NCBI RefSeq assembly: GCF_007830435.1
Contig: NZ_VLLC01000002.1
Coordinates: forward strand, 183,549-247,548
DNA length: 64,000 nucleotides
Direction of reading: 5' to 3'
DNA from: Desulfobotulus alkaliphilus
GTDB taxonomy: Bacteria > Desulfobacterota > Desulfobacteria > Desulfobacterales > ASO4-4
Positions 9,008-16,108 of this stretch are shown here, one piece after another. Position numbers and translations under genes: made by a program. Each line of letters opens with the position of its first letter. Within the stretch, counting starts at the first letter, position 1. The notes beneath the pieces were generated by a model. It was not told where the DNA came from, did no database searches, and was given only the letters and a program-made list of their open reading frames with translations.

Positions 9008-10545
9008 GTAAGATAAAGAAGGGGTCAGCCCCCTTTTATGCGCCGGGGTCGTTTCAGGCTCGGTTTTCCTTTACCCCCGTGCCCTCTCTCCGAGGGAGAG
9101 GGGACAAGGACTTATCTCCATTCGGGCTGTTTTTTTGCCTGCTGCTTCTGTTGTTTTTGCTTTTTCCCGTGGCGGCCATTTCTTCGGACATGCGTGCCAT
9201 ATCCGTAAAGGCCAGGGAAGCACGTCTTGCTGCGGAAAGCGAAGCCATAGAAACCAGAAGGGCAATTCTTGCGGACCGGGAGAAGCTTGCTGAGAGAATC
9301 GCAGAGCTGACAGCAGCAAAAAACAGGCTGGCGGAGGAAAGGACAGCGCTGGAAAGTTCCGTGGAAGCCCTGATGGAAAAAAGGGAAGCCATGGCCGGAG
9401 AGCGGGATCTTACCGTATCTGCCATGAAAGCCGTTTCCGGCACCCTGCGTTCTGCCGCACGGGAGCTGGATGCCATGCTGAGCGAGTCTCCCTTTACGGC
9501 CAGCGAACCTGCCCGACTGGAACCGGTGCGCCGTATTCTGGATGCCGGTCGCTTTGCCGGTATGGAAGATTTTGATGTAATTGTGGATGGGTATTTTGGC
9601 GAAATGGCAAAAACAGGGGCTGTCCGTCTGGAAAGGGGAGAGATCCTTGGGGCAGACGGACAGATGATGGCCTCGGAAATTCTGAGCATCGGACCCTTTA
9701 CCGCAGCTTTCCGTGCGGAGGACGGAACCCTTGGCTATCTGCAGTATCTGCCGGAAAACCGCAGGTTTCAGATGCTGGGCCGGGAGCCTTCCCGTTCTGC
9801 CCGGAAAAGTCTTGCTGCCTATATGGATGGCAGGAGTGATTCCCTTGCCATGGATATCTCCCAGGGGGCCGCCCTGCAGCAGGTGCTGCACCGGTCCACC
9901 CTGAAAAGTCAGGTGGAGAGCGGCGGTTTTCTGGTCTGGCCCATTCTCTTCATTGCCCTTGTGGCACTTCTGGTCACTTTAGAGAGGCTCTGGTTTCTGC
10001 ACAGGGTTCACACCAATGCGGATAAGGTCATGGGCCGGGTTAACGAGCTGGCTGCGGAAAAAAACTGGGAAGCCTGTGACGCTACGGTGCAGCCCGGAAA
10101 GGGTAAGCCCGTGTTCAATATCCTGATTGCCGGTCTGGGAGGACGCAGGGAAGACAGGCAGACACTGGAGAGCATTCTTCAGGAAGCCATTCTGCGGGAG
10201 CTCCCCCGTCTGGAACGTTTCCTTCCCATGCTCAATGTCATGGCGGGCATTGCTCCCCTGATCGGCCTGCTGGGGACGGTTACGGGTATGATCCGGACCT
10301 TCCATACCATCACGCTCTTTGGCACGGGAGATCCGCGCATGATGTCCGGCGGTATATCCGAGGCCCTTGCCACCACCATGTTCGGTCTGGCCGTGGCCAT
10401 TCCCATCACCCTGATCCATACCTTCCTCACCCGCAGGGTGGAACATATTGTGGGCGATATGGAGGAAAAGGCCGTGGCCCTTTGCAATATTCTTACCCGT
10501 GAACACAGCCTGCCCGCCTGCTGTAAAGGGAGGATACAGGGATGA
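9004..10545 (+). CDS. exbB: ExbB/TolQ-type proton channel with an N-terminal periplasmic coiled-coil extension
   Basis: Inner-membrane subunit of 513 aa that would use proton flow to energise TonB. The N-terminal half is an exported region (hydrophobic stretch about residues 40-57, then a coiled coil at 60-140) resembling the upstream DUF3450 protein. The C-terminal half is MotA/TolQ/ExbB, with a transmembrane helix at WPILFIALVALLVTLERLWFL and the conserved pair of helices MLNVMAGIAPLIGLLGTVTG and GISEALATTMFGLAVAIPIT. The first 40 codons hold two palindromic sequences that lengthen the N-terminus before the hydrophobic segment. ATGA overlaps join it to both neighbours. Confidence 0.88.
   Translation: MSKIKKGSAPFYAPGSFQARFSFTPVPSLRGRGDKDLSPFGLFFCLLLLLFLLFPVAAISSDMRAISVKAREARLAAESEAIETRRAILADREKLAERIAELTAAKNRLAEERTALESSVEALMEKREAMAGERDLTVSAMKAVSGTLRSAARELDAMLSESPFTASEPARLEPVRRILDAGRFAGMEDFDVIVDGYFGEMAKTGAVRLERGEILGADGQMMASEILSIGPFTAAFRAEDGTLGYLQYLPENRRFQMLGREPSRSARKSLAAYMDGRSDSLAMDISQGAALQQVLHRSTLKSQVESGGFLVWPILFIALVALLVTLERLWFLHRVHTNADKVMGRVNELAAEKNWEACDATVQPGKGKPVFNILIAGLGGRREDRQTLESILQEAILRELPRLERFLPMLNVMAGIAPLIGLLGTVTGMIRTFHTITLFGTGDPRMMSGGISEALATTMFGLAVAIPITLIHTFLTRRVEHIVGDMEEKAVALCNILTREHSLPACCKGRIQG
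9016..9037 (+). repeat. In-frame palindrome, copy 1 (K-G-S-A-P-F)
   Basis: AAGGGGTCAGCCCCCTTT near the start of the first exbB gene reads K-G-S-A-P-F in frame. It belongs with the related copies at 11566, 12240 and 12269. Confidence 0.65.
9081..9103 (+). repeat. Second type of in-frame palindrome in exbB
   Basis: CCCTCTCTCCGAGGGAGAGG is a near-perfect inverted repeat inside codons reading P-S-L-R-G-R-G. It lies between the first palindrome and the hydrophobic segment of the same gene. Confidence 0.5.
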
Positions 10546-11141
10546 TGGCGGGTTTTCAGGACATCCTGAGCCATCTTTCCGCAGGCGGAGGCATTCTCTG
10601 GCCCCTGGCTCTGGTCTGCTTTCTCATGTGGGCGGGAATTTTTGAGAGACTGCTTTTTTTCCGTCGCCTTCTGACAAGGGATCTGCCACCGGATACGGCT
10701 GTGGCCATGGCACTGGACAGCACCCGCTCCCTTCCTTTGGGTCAGGGGCTTTCCCTTCGGCTGATTCAGGATTTCAGGAGCCGGAGAAGCGGCATCTGCA
10801 TGCTGGACAGGAGCATTCTCCGGGAGTGCGGCCTCCGTATCCGGCGGGATCTGAACCGGGGAATCCCCCAGATTCAGGTGCTGGCAGCGGTTTCTCCCCT
10901 TTTTGGTCTTTTGGGAACGGTGAAGGGAATGATTGTCACCTTTGATGTCATGGCCCTTGCCGGGACCGGGGATGCCCGTGGCATGGCCGCTGGTATTTCC
11001 GAGGCCCTTGTCACTACCCAGTGCGGTCTTATGGTGGCCATTCCCGGCATTATCATGGCCATGTATCTGACAAGGCAGGCCAGAAGGGCCACCTTTCGTC
11101 TGGACCGTCTGTACGCCATGCTGGAAAGGCAGCTTCGATGA
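10542..11141 (+). CDS. exbB: Second ExbB/TolQ-type proton channel subunit
   Basis: Inner-membrane protein of 199 aa of the MotA/TolQ/ExbB family. A first helix lies at ILWPLALVCFLMWAGIFERLLFF. The paired family helices are at QVLAAVSPLFGLLGTVKGMI and GISEALVTTQCGLMVAIPGI. This is the usual ExbB size, without the long N-terminal extension of the upstream paralogue. The start overlaps the previous stop (ATGATGG), and its own stop overlaps exbD (ATGATT). Two ExbB genes in a row are common in DUF3450-containing operons; the second probably partners ExbD directly. Confidence 0.9.
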   Translation: MMAGFQDILSHLSAGGGILWPLALVCFLMWAGIFERLLFFRRLLTRDLPPDTAVAMALDSTRSLPLGQGLSLRLIQDFRSRRSGICMLDRSILRECGLRIRRDLNRGIPQIQVLAAVSPLFGLLGTVKGMIVTFDVMALAGTGDARGMAAGISEALVTTQCGLMVAIPGIIMAMYLTRQARRATFRLDRLYAMLERQLR

Positions 11142-11548
11142 TTAACGTACGTCAGAGCCTCCGGGCCAGAAATCAGGGAAGTGATATCAATATTGCGCCC
11201 CTGATCGACCTGATTTTTCTTCTTCTGATTTTTTTTATTGTTACCACAAGTTTTGTAAAGGAAACGGGCATTGATGTGGACCGTCCCACGGCCAGTACCG
11301 GTGACCTGAAAGAGCAGGGCAGTATTCTCATCGGCGTGGATGCCGCAGGCGGAATTTTCATGGACAAGGAAGCCATAGACATGCGGAGTGTTCGGGCCCG
11401 GGTGGAAAGGGCGCTGGCAGAGATGCCGGAAGCTTCCGTGGTCATTGTGGCGGATAAAAAAACGGACACGGGGATTGTGGTGGAAATTCTGGACCACTGC
11501 CGGTTGGCCCGGGCAAAGGATGTGAGCATTGCCACCAAAAGCCCATAA
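11138..11548 (+). CDS. exbD: Biopolymer transport protein ExbD
   Basis: Inner-membrane protein of 136 aa with one N-terminal helix and a periplasmic domain. The start at ATG 11138 (MINVRQSLRARNQGSDINIA) is supported by the ATGA overlap with exbB and the family N-terminus; a longer frame to 11021 is rejected. The key helix PLIDLIFLLLIFFIVTTSF carries the conserved proton-pathway aspartate. The periplasmic part (DKEAIDMRSVRARVERAL...VVIVADKKT) is typical. It overlaps the tonB frame if tonB starts at TTG 11529. Confidence 0.92.
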   Translation: MINVRQSLRARNQGSDINIAPLIDLIFLLLIFFIVTTSFVKETGIDVDRPTASTGDLKEQGSILIGVDAAGGIFMDKEAIDMRSVRARVERALAEMPEASVVIVADKKTDTGIVVEILDHCRLARAKDVSIATKSP

Positions 11549-12218
11549 CAGCGGAGGAAAAGCACAAAAGGGGGCAGACCCCTTTTTCATTGTAGCTGCC
11601 ATGGGGCTGGCCCTCCTTGTTACTTTAGGGATTTTTGCCATGGTTCCATGGATGATCGGTCCGCCACCGAGTGCATCGGATCTGGACCGCATGGTGTCTG
11701 TGCAGCTGAAAGACCTGCGTCCGCCTGAGCCTGAACCTGAGCCTGAGCCGCTCAAACCTCCGGAAGAAAAGCCTCCGGAACCCGATGTGCCCATGGAGCA
11801 GATCATGCAGCGGCCCCTGCCTGAGGTACCGCAGATGGAACCCATTCCCTTTACTCCGGATCTCAGTCTTTCTGCCGTAGCAGGGCCTGCCATTGCACCG
11901 CCGCCGCCTGCCGGTCCCATGACCTTTGAAGCCGGGGAGGTGGATGTTGCGCCAAGGACCATGGTGCAGACGCCTCCGGTTTATCCATTCCGGGCCCGGC
12001 GCATGGGCATTGAGGGCTGGGTACGGGTACGGTTTCTCGTGGGTACGGATGGTGTACCCCGGAATATTCATGTGCTTGAAGCCGATCCTGAAGGGGTTTT
12101 TGAGGATGCGGTCATTCAGGCCATATCCAACTGGCGCTTTGAAGCCGCCGTGCTGGAAGGCCGCAGGGTGGCCTCATGGGTGGTGACGCCAGTTCGTTTT
12201 CAGCTGGGAGGGAATTAA
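11529..12218 (+). CDS. tonB: TonB-family energy transducer
   Basis: Inner-membrane-anchored periplasm-spanning protein (229 aa from TTG 11529; 205 aa from ATG 11601). It has an N-terminal helix (MGLALLVTLGIFAMVPWM) and a Pro/Glu-rich spacer (PPEPEPEPEPLKPPEEKPPEP). The C-terminal TonB domain reads YPFRARRMGIEGWVRVRFLV...AISNWRF...VTPVRFQL. The start is uncertain. GGAGGA at 11552-11557 has no start codon at proper distance because a palindrome encoding K-G-A-D-P-F (11566-11587) follows it. TTG 11529 overlaps exbD, and ATG 11601 lacks a ribosome-binding site. No TonB-dependent receptor is visible nearby. Confidence 0.85.
   Translation: MPPKAHNSGGKAQKGADPFFIVAAMGLALLVTLGIFAMVPWMIGPPPSASDLDRMVSVQLKDLRPPEPEPEPEPLKPPEEKPPEPDVPMEQIMQRPLPEVPQMEPIPFTPDLSLSAVAGPAIAPPPPAGPMTFEAGEVDVAPRTMVQTPPVYPFRARRMGIEGWVRVRFLVGTDGVPRNIHVLEADPEGVFEDAVIQAISNWRFEAAVLEGRRVASWVVTPVRFQLGGN
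11566..11587 (+). repeat. In-frame palindrome, copy 2 (K-G-A-D-P-F)
   Basis: AAAAGGGGGCAGACCCCTTT followed by TT, read as K-G-A-D-P-F in the tonB frame. It sits between a good Shine-Dalgarno sequence (11552-11557) and the hydrophobic segment. Confidence 0.65.
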
Positions 12219-12219
12219 G

Positions 12220-13476
12220 ATGAAAAAAGCAAAAGAAGCAAAGGGGGTCAAACCCCTTTTATGCCCACAAAAGGGGTCTGACCCCTTTTGCTATCTCCTG
12301 ATTCTGTTTTTTTTGATCTTTGGCCTGCAGGGCCTTGCTGACGCATCTTCGGAAATGCCCCTGCCCCGTTCTCTCCAGCAGGTACTGGCAGATGCGGGGC
12401 AGGATATGGGAGAAGGGCGGTCTGGGGAAGCCCTTGCAAAGCTGGAAACTTTTTACGAAAAAAATCCGGAAATGGAGCATCCTCTCCTTTTCTTCTGGCT
12501 GGGCAATGTGAGACTGCAGATGGAGGACAGTGCTGCTGCCCTCATCGCTTACAGGAAGGCGGTGAAACTGGCCCCTGAAGACAGCCGGATCTGGCAGAAT
12601 CTTGCCATTGCAGCCCATGATACAAAGGCCTATGGCGAAGCGGCCCATGCCATGGAAAGGGCATGGGAAACCTGCAGGGAGAAAAATGGCGCCCTTTTAT
12701 ACCACAGTGGCCTTTTCCATCTGATGGATAAGAATGCTACTGCGGCCTGGCAGCGTCTGGATCGTCTCATGCAGCTTGATGCCAGCCCGAGGGTGGAGTG
12801 GGTCCGTGCCCATGCCCAGGCGGCCATGGAAACGGGCAATGAAAAAAAATCCATCGCCCTTCTGGAGACGGTACTGGACCGGGAACCTGAAAACAGGGGA
12901 ATGTGGGAGCTGGCCACCCACATGTATCTCCGGATGAAAGACTATGGAAAAGCCATCGCAGCACTGGAAATCCGACTGGCTCTGGAGGCAGATCCAAAGG
13001 CATCGGATTTCCGTTTACTGGGGGATCTCTATGCCAATGTGAACCTTCCGGCCCGGGCAGCCGCAGCCTATGCCACTGCGCAGGAAAAGGGCGACGGGTG
13101 TCCAGGGCTTCTTGTGCGGGAAGTGCAGATGCTGCAGGCGGCCCAGATGAATGAAAAAGCACTGCAGCGCATTGAGGAGGCCGGCAGGCAGGGCAGGGAT
13201 CCGGCCCTTTTTGAGCTGGCCATGGCCATTCACATGGGAGAAAACCGTTACAGGGAAGCCATGGATGCGGGGGAACGCTACCTGCACGGGCATAAGGGAC
13301 AGGGCCACAACAGCCGTATGCTGCTGACCCTCGGCTATTGCGCCTATAAGGCCGGAGAGCCGGAAAAGGCCAGAAAGTTTTTAGAGCGTATTCCACAAAG
13401 GGATAAGAAGGCCCGCAAGGAGGCTGGACGGCTGCTGGCTTACCTCAATACCCTTCAGGAAGAACCGCCGATGTAG
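12220..13476 (+). CDS. TPR-repeat protein of the TonB operon
   Basis: Exported or membrane-anchored protein of 418 aa, last gene of the operon. The start is ATG 12220 with GGGAGGGA just upstream. After an n-region enlarged by two palindromes (K-G-V-K-P-L and K-G-S-D-P-F) comes a hydrophobic segment (CYLLILFFLIFGLQGLADA). Tandem tetratricopeptide helices then fill residues about 60-410 (for example FFWLGNVRLQMEDSAAALIA; MWELATHMYLRMKDYGKAIA; MLLTLGYCAYKAGEPEKARK). TPR proteins commonly close DUF3450/ExbB operons, probably as scaffolds. A strong terminator follows. Confidence 0.85.
   Translation: MKKAKEAKGVKPLLCPQKGSDPFCYLLILFFLIFGLQGLADASSEMPLPRSLQQVLADAGQDMGEGRSGEALAKLETFYEKNPEMEHPLLFFWLGNVRLQMEDSAAALIAYRKAVKLAPEDSRIWQNLAIAAHDTKAYGEAAHAMERAWETCREKNGALLYHSGLFHLMDKNATAAWQRLDRLMQLDASPRVEWVRAHAQAAMETGNEKKSIALLETVLDREPENRGMWELATHMYLRMKDYGKAIAALEIRLALEADPKASDFRLLGDLYANVNLPARAAAAYATAQEKGDGCPGLLVREVQMLQAAQMNEKALQRIEEAGRQGRDPALFELAMAIHMGENRYREAMDAGERYLHGHKGQGHNSRMLLTLGYCAYKAGEPEKARKFLERIPQRDKKARKEAGRLLAYLNTLQEEPPM
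12240..12260 (+). repeat. In-frame palindrome, copy 3 (K-G-V-K-P-L)
   Basis: AAGGGGGTCAAACCCCTTTT near codon 8 of the TPR gene, in the same reading frame as the other three copies. Confidence 0.65.
12269..12289 (+). repeat. In-frame palindrome, copy 4 (K-G-S-D-P-F)
   Basis: AAAGGGGTCTGACCCCTTT is a near-perfect palindrome eight bases after copy 3, read K-G-S-D-P-F at about codon 18. Confidence 0.7.
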
Positions 13477-13551
13477 GGTGTGTTTGGCGGAAGCAACTGC
13501 AGAGCTGATGTATGACTGTCTGGCAGCATCCTGCTGGCTGTCCGTAATAGA

Positions 13552-13583
13552 CAAAGGCCCTGTCCGATGGGGCAGGGCCTTTG
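13552..13583 (+). terminator. Strong hairpin after the TonB operon
   Basis: CAAAGGCCCTGTCC and GGGCAGGGCCTTTG form a long GC-rich stem around GATG. It ends in TTTG rather than a long T run, so termination is probable but not certain. The region 13477-13709 holds no recognisable gene. Confidence 0.6.
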
Positions 13584-13709
13584 TAATCAGAGCTTGTCAA
13601 TTATGGAAATTCGTAATGGAATTTTACCGGGCAGTTAACGTGTTCGAAACCATTGCCTGCACCGCGCCATCCATCGTCGATCAGATGCCGAAAAAGAGAC
13701 TCTGTTTTT

Positions 13710-15809
13710 CTACCTTCTGCTGTGGGTTCGTTGCGGATTCTGTCCTGTTATGGGCCAGGCAGCCTGGGCATCAAGGCCACCATAGGCGCTTAAATCAACT
13801 GCATCGATGGAGTGGGATGTTGAGGAGCGGCTTATACAGAAAATTGCCAGACCCTCATAGTTCATATTAAGACAGTCGCCCAGCATGCCCTGTTGCGTGG
13901 CAAGAATCTGCTCAGGTTCAATATCCGGGAAATAACTCAGAAGGATGGATTTGGACGCTTCATCTATCACCCAGGCATTGGTGGCATCCTGTACATCACC
14001 CAGTACAACAAGCAGTCTGTTGTTTTCTAAAACCGCGATGGAGGCCCGGCGGGCTTCCGTCTGGTCAATGCTGTCGCCTGCAGGTAATGGCATCTGCCAT
14101 AGGGTCTGGCCTGTTGCAGTATCAACTGCAAAAAGCGTTGTTCCCATAACAAGGTAAAGGGAGTCTTTTCTGATTACAACTCCCCTGCTATTAATTCTTG
14201 CATATGGAATATTGCCGGTCCAGGTCCATAAAACTTCACCGTTAATATGAGATACCTTATGCAGACGATGACGGCCACGTTCTGCATTTTTATCACCCCA
14301 CCCGGTTACGACTGCTCCGCCAATAATATAAAGATCATTGTTCAGGTCATAAGCAATCGGTGCCTGGAAGCCATCAGTGGATCTCCAGCGGCTGATATAC
14401 TGCGGATCATCATAATTGGTACCACTGAAACGATTGTCCCATTCCATTAAACCATCCTGAATCAGCTTCATGCTCATTTTTTCACGGGAATCTGGAAGGG
14501 GGTGGCCAGGAAAGGTGAAACCATAAATGCCTCCACTGGGAGAAGCGGCTATGTAAGAGAGGTCGTTTCCAGTAAAGAAGTCTGTTTTTTGACTGTCTCC
14601 CGGATTTTTGCCATCATACACCCACTGCTCAATACCATTTTCAAATACCATCAGCAAAGGATCATCACTATGCCTTGTACGTTTTGCAATCATTGCAACC
14701 TTGCCATCGGGCATAATGGCAGGTTCAGACCGATGCCGGTAAAGACTTGCATTCTCCCATATTACATCGCCATCAATGGCACTGAGTGCTCCAAGCCATC
14801 CTCTGGTGTTTTGGTCTGTACTGGAACGATGCTGAGCCAGAACCGAGCCGTCAGGCAATACGCCAAGATAGTCAATATCAACAATAGAAGTTGTGATATC
14901 CCGGTTGCTGAGTTCTGTAAGATCGAAACGCCACTGTTCTTCACCATCAGAGATATTAACAGCAACGACAAGACCATCCCACAGATCTCCAATAAATAAT
15001 CCGCCATCAGAGCTGAGAGCTGTTTGGGGCATGGGGCGGTTTATGGTGGGCCACGCATAACTCCATACACGGCCTCCCATTTTTGAAGTGGTAAAATACC
15101 AGTGGGCATCATCATAGGCCCCAACCGCACGAGTTAATATGTCGTTTCCTGAACGAACCTGTAAAAACCAGAAATATTTGGTCTCTTCATCCAGTGCTTC
15201 AGAAGGTATCCATTTTGTCTCTGTTAAGCCTGTGGCCACTTTTTTGTAATTAGTCAGTGGATTGCTTATTCTGCAGTGGCCATCAATAGAATCATTCGTA
15301 TCCGGTGCGGCGCACAGATAAATGTCATACTCGACAGCATTTCCATCTGCGTGTTCACAAGCACTCCATTCAAAAACAGGTGTCAGTGATACACTTTGTT
15401 GTCCGAACAGCGGTGATACAGGAAGCGCTGTGGAACAGCTTATTGGGTTTGGCAGCTCGGTGAAGTTAACAGTTAAATAGCATGTCTCAGTAACCGGGGC
15501 CGTGGTAAACACCTGCCCTTCAAGGGTTCCACCACAACCGCTTGCATTTTCAATTCTGTAGCCCGTATTCGCTGTGATGGTAAAAACAGCTTTTTCTCCT
15601 GTATTAATTCGATAAACTCCGCTACTAATTTGATCATAAGGACCACTAACTGTACCACCTCCAACCGGAGATCTTGTTACAATGACTCCAAGCTGTTCCC
15701 CTCCTCCGGTATCACCTCCACCCGGATCAGGACTGCCTGAAGAACTGCTGCTGTTGCATCCCGCAACCACAAAAAGTGCCAGAAATAAAAAAATCAGCAA
15801 ACGTTTCAT
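13710..15809 (-). CDS. Lipoprotein with PQQ-like beta-propeller
   Basis: Exported lipoprotein of 699 aa. ATG 15809 is chosen because GGAGG precedes it. The signal peptide ends in a lipobox (LFVVAGC) followed by a Ser/Gly linker. Residues about 45-120 resemble a bacterial repeat domain (NTGYRIENASGCGGTLEGQV). A fibronectin-like segment follows at about 125-240 (PLFGQQSVSLTPVFEWSACE). The rest is a PQQ-like propeller: repeated strands such as GLVVAVNISDGEEQWRFDL, WLGALSAIDGDVIWENAS and LFAVDTATGQTLWQMPL. No catalytic cluster is obvious; such propellers often serve as scaffolds. The ligand and partners are unknown. Confidence 0.8.
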   Translation of the reverse strand: MKRLLIFLFLALFVVAGCNSSSSSGSPDPGGGDTGGGEQLGVIVTRSPVGGGTVSGPYDQISSGVYRINTGEKAVFTITANTGYRIENASGCGGTLEGQVFTTAPVTETCYLTVNFTELPNPISCSTALPVSPLFGQQSVSLTPVFEWSACEHADGNAVEYDIYLCAAPDTNDSIDGHCRISNPLTNYKKVATGLTETKWIPSEALDEETKYFWFLQVRSGNDILTRAVGAYDDAHWYFTTSKMGGRVWSYAWPTINRPMPQTALSSDGGLFIGDLWDGLVVAVNISDGEEQWRFDLTELSNRDITTSIVDIDYLGVLPDGSVLAQHRSSTDQNTRGWLGALSAIDGDVIWENASLYRHRSEPAIMPDGKVAMIAKRTRHSDDPLLMVFENGIEQWVYDGKNPGDSQKTDFFTGNDLSYIAASPSGGIYGFTFPGHPLPDSREKMSMKLIQDGLMEWDNRFSGTNYDDPQYISRWRSTDGFQAPIAYDLNNDLYIIGGAVVTGWGDKNAERGRHRLHKVSHINGEVLWTWTGNIPYARINSRGVVIRKDSLYLVMGTTLFAVDTATGQTLWQMPLPAGDSIDQTEARRASIAVLENNRLLVVLGDVQDATNAWVIDEASKSILLSYFPDIEPEQILATQQGMLGDCLNMNYEGLAIFCISRSSTSHSIDAVDLSAYGGLDAQAAWPITGQNPQRTHSRR

Positions 15810-16108
15810 ACTGCCTCCAGTCAAAATCTTTAAGTCAGTTTTTAAAACAACGTCCCTTGAAAGTGTTTTTGATGCTGTTTACTGCTTACAAAATAAACTG
15901 AATTTCCTGTTGCTGAGATGAAGTATTAGGCCAAAACAGCTTTCAGGGCATCTGACATATTTCTGACTCAATATCCGGGGAAATGAAGGTTTAAAAAAAT
16001 CAGCCCTTTGATACCCGGAGGAGGTTCACAATATCTTGCAGGCATCTTGATGTTTTGTATTAAAATATCAGAGGTATGGTGTTTTGTTGGCAAGGGGACA
16101 GGAGGACT
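15810..16108. other. Intergenic region without recognisable genes
   Basis: This AT-rich stretch separates the lipoprotein start (15809) from the regulator stop (16109), both on the minus strand. It should hold the lipoprotein promoter and the regulator terminator, but no convincing motif was identified. Confidence 0.5.

Noticed and set aside
13478-13870. 130-aa frame after the TPR gene
   Set aside because: It runs through the terminator hairpin and into the antisense side of the lipoprotein gene; no start signal or homology.
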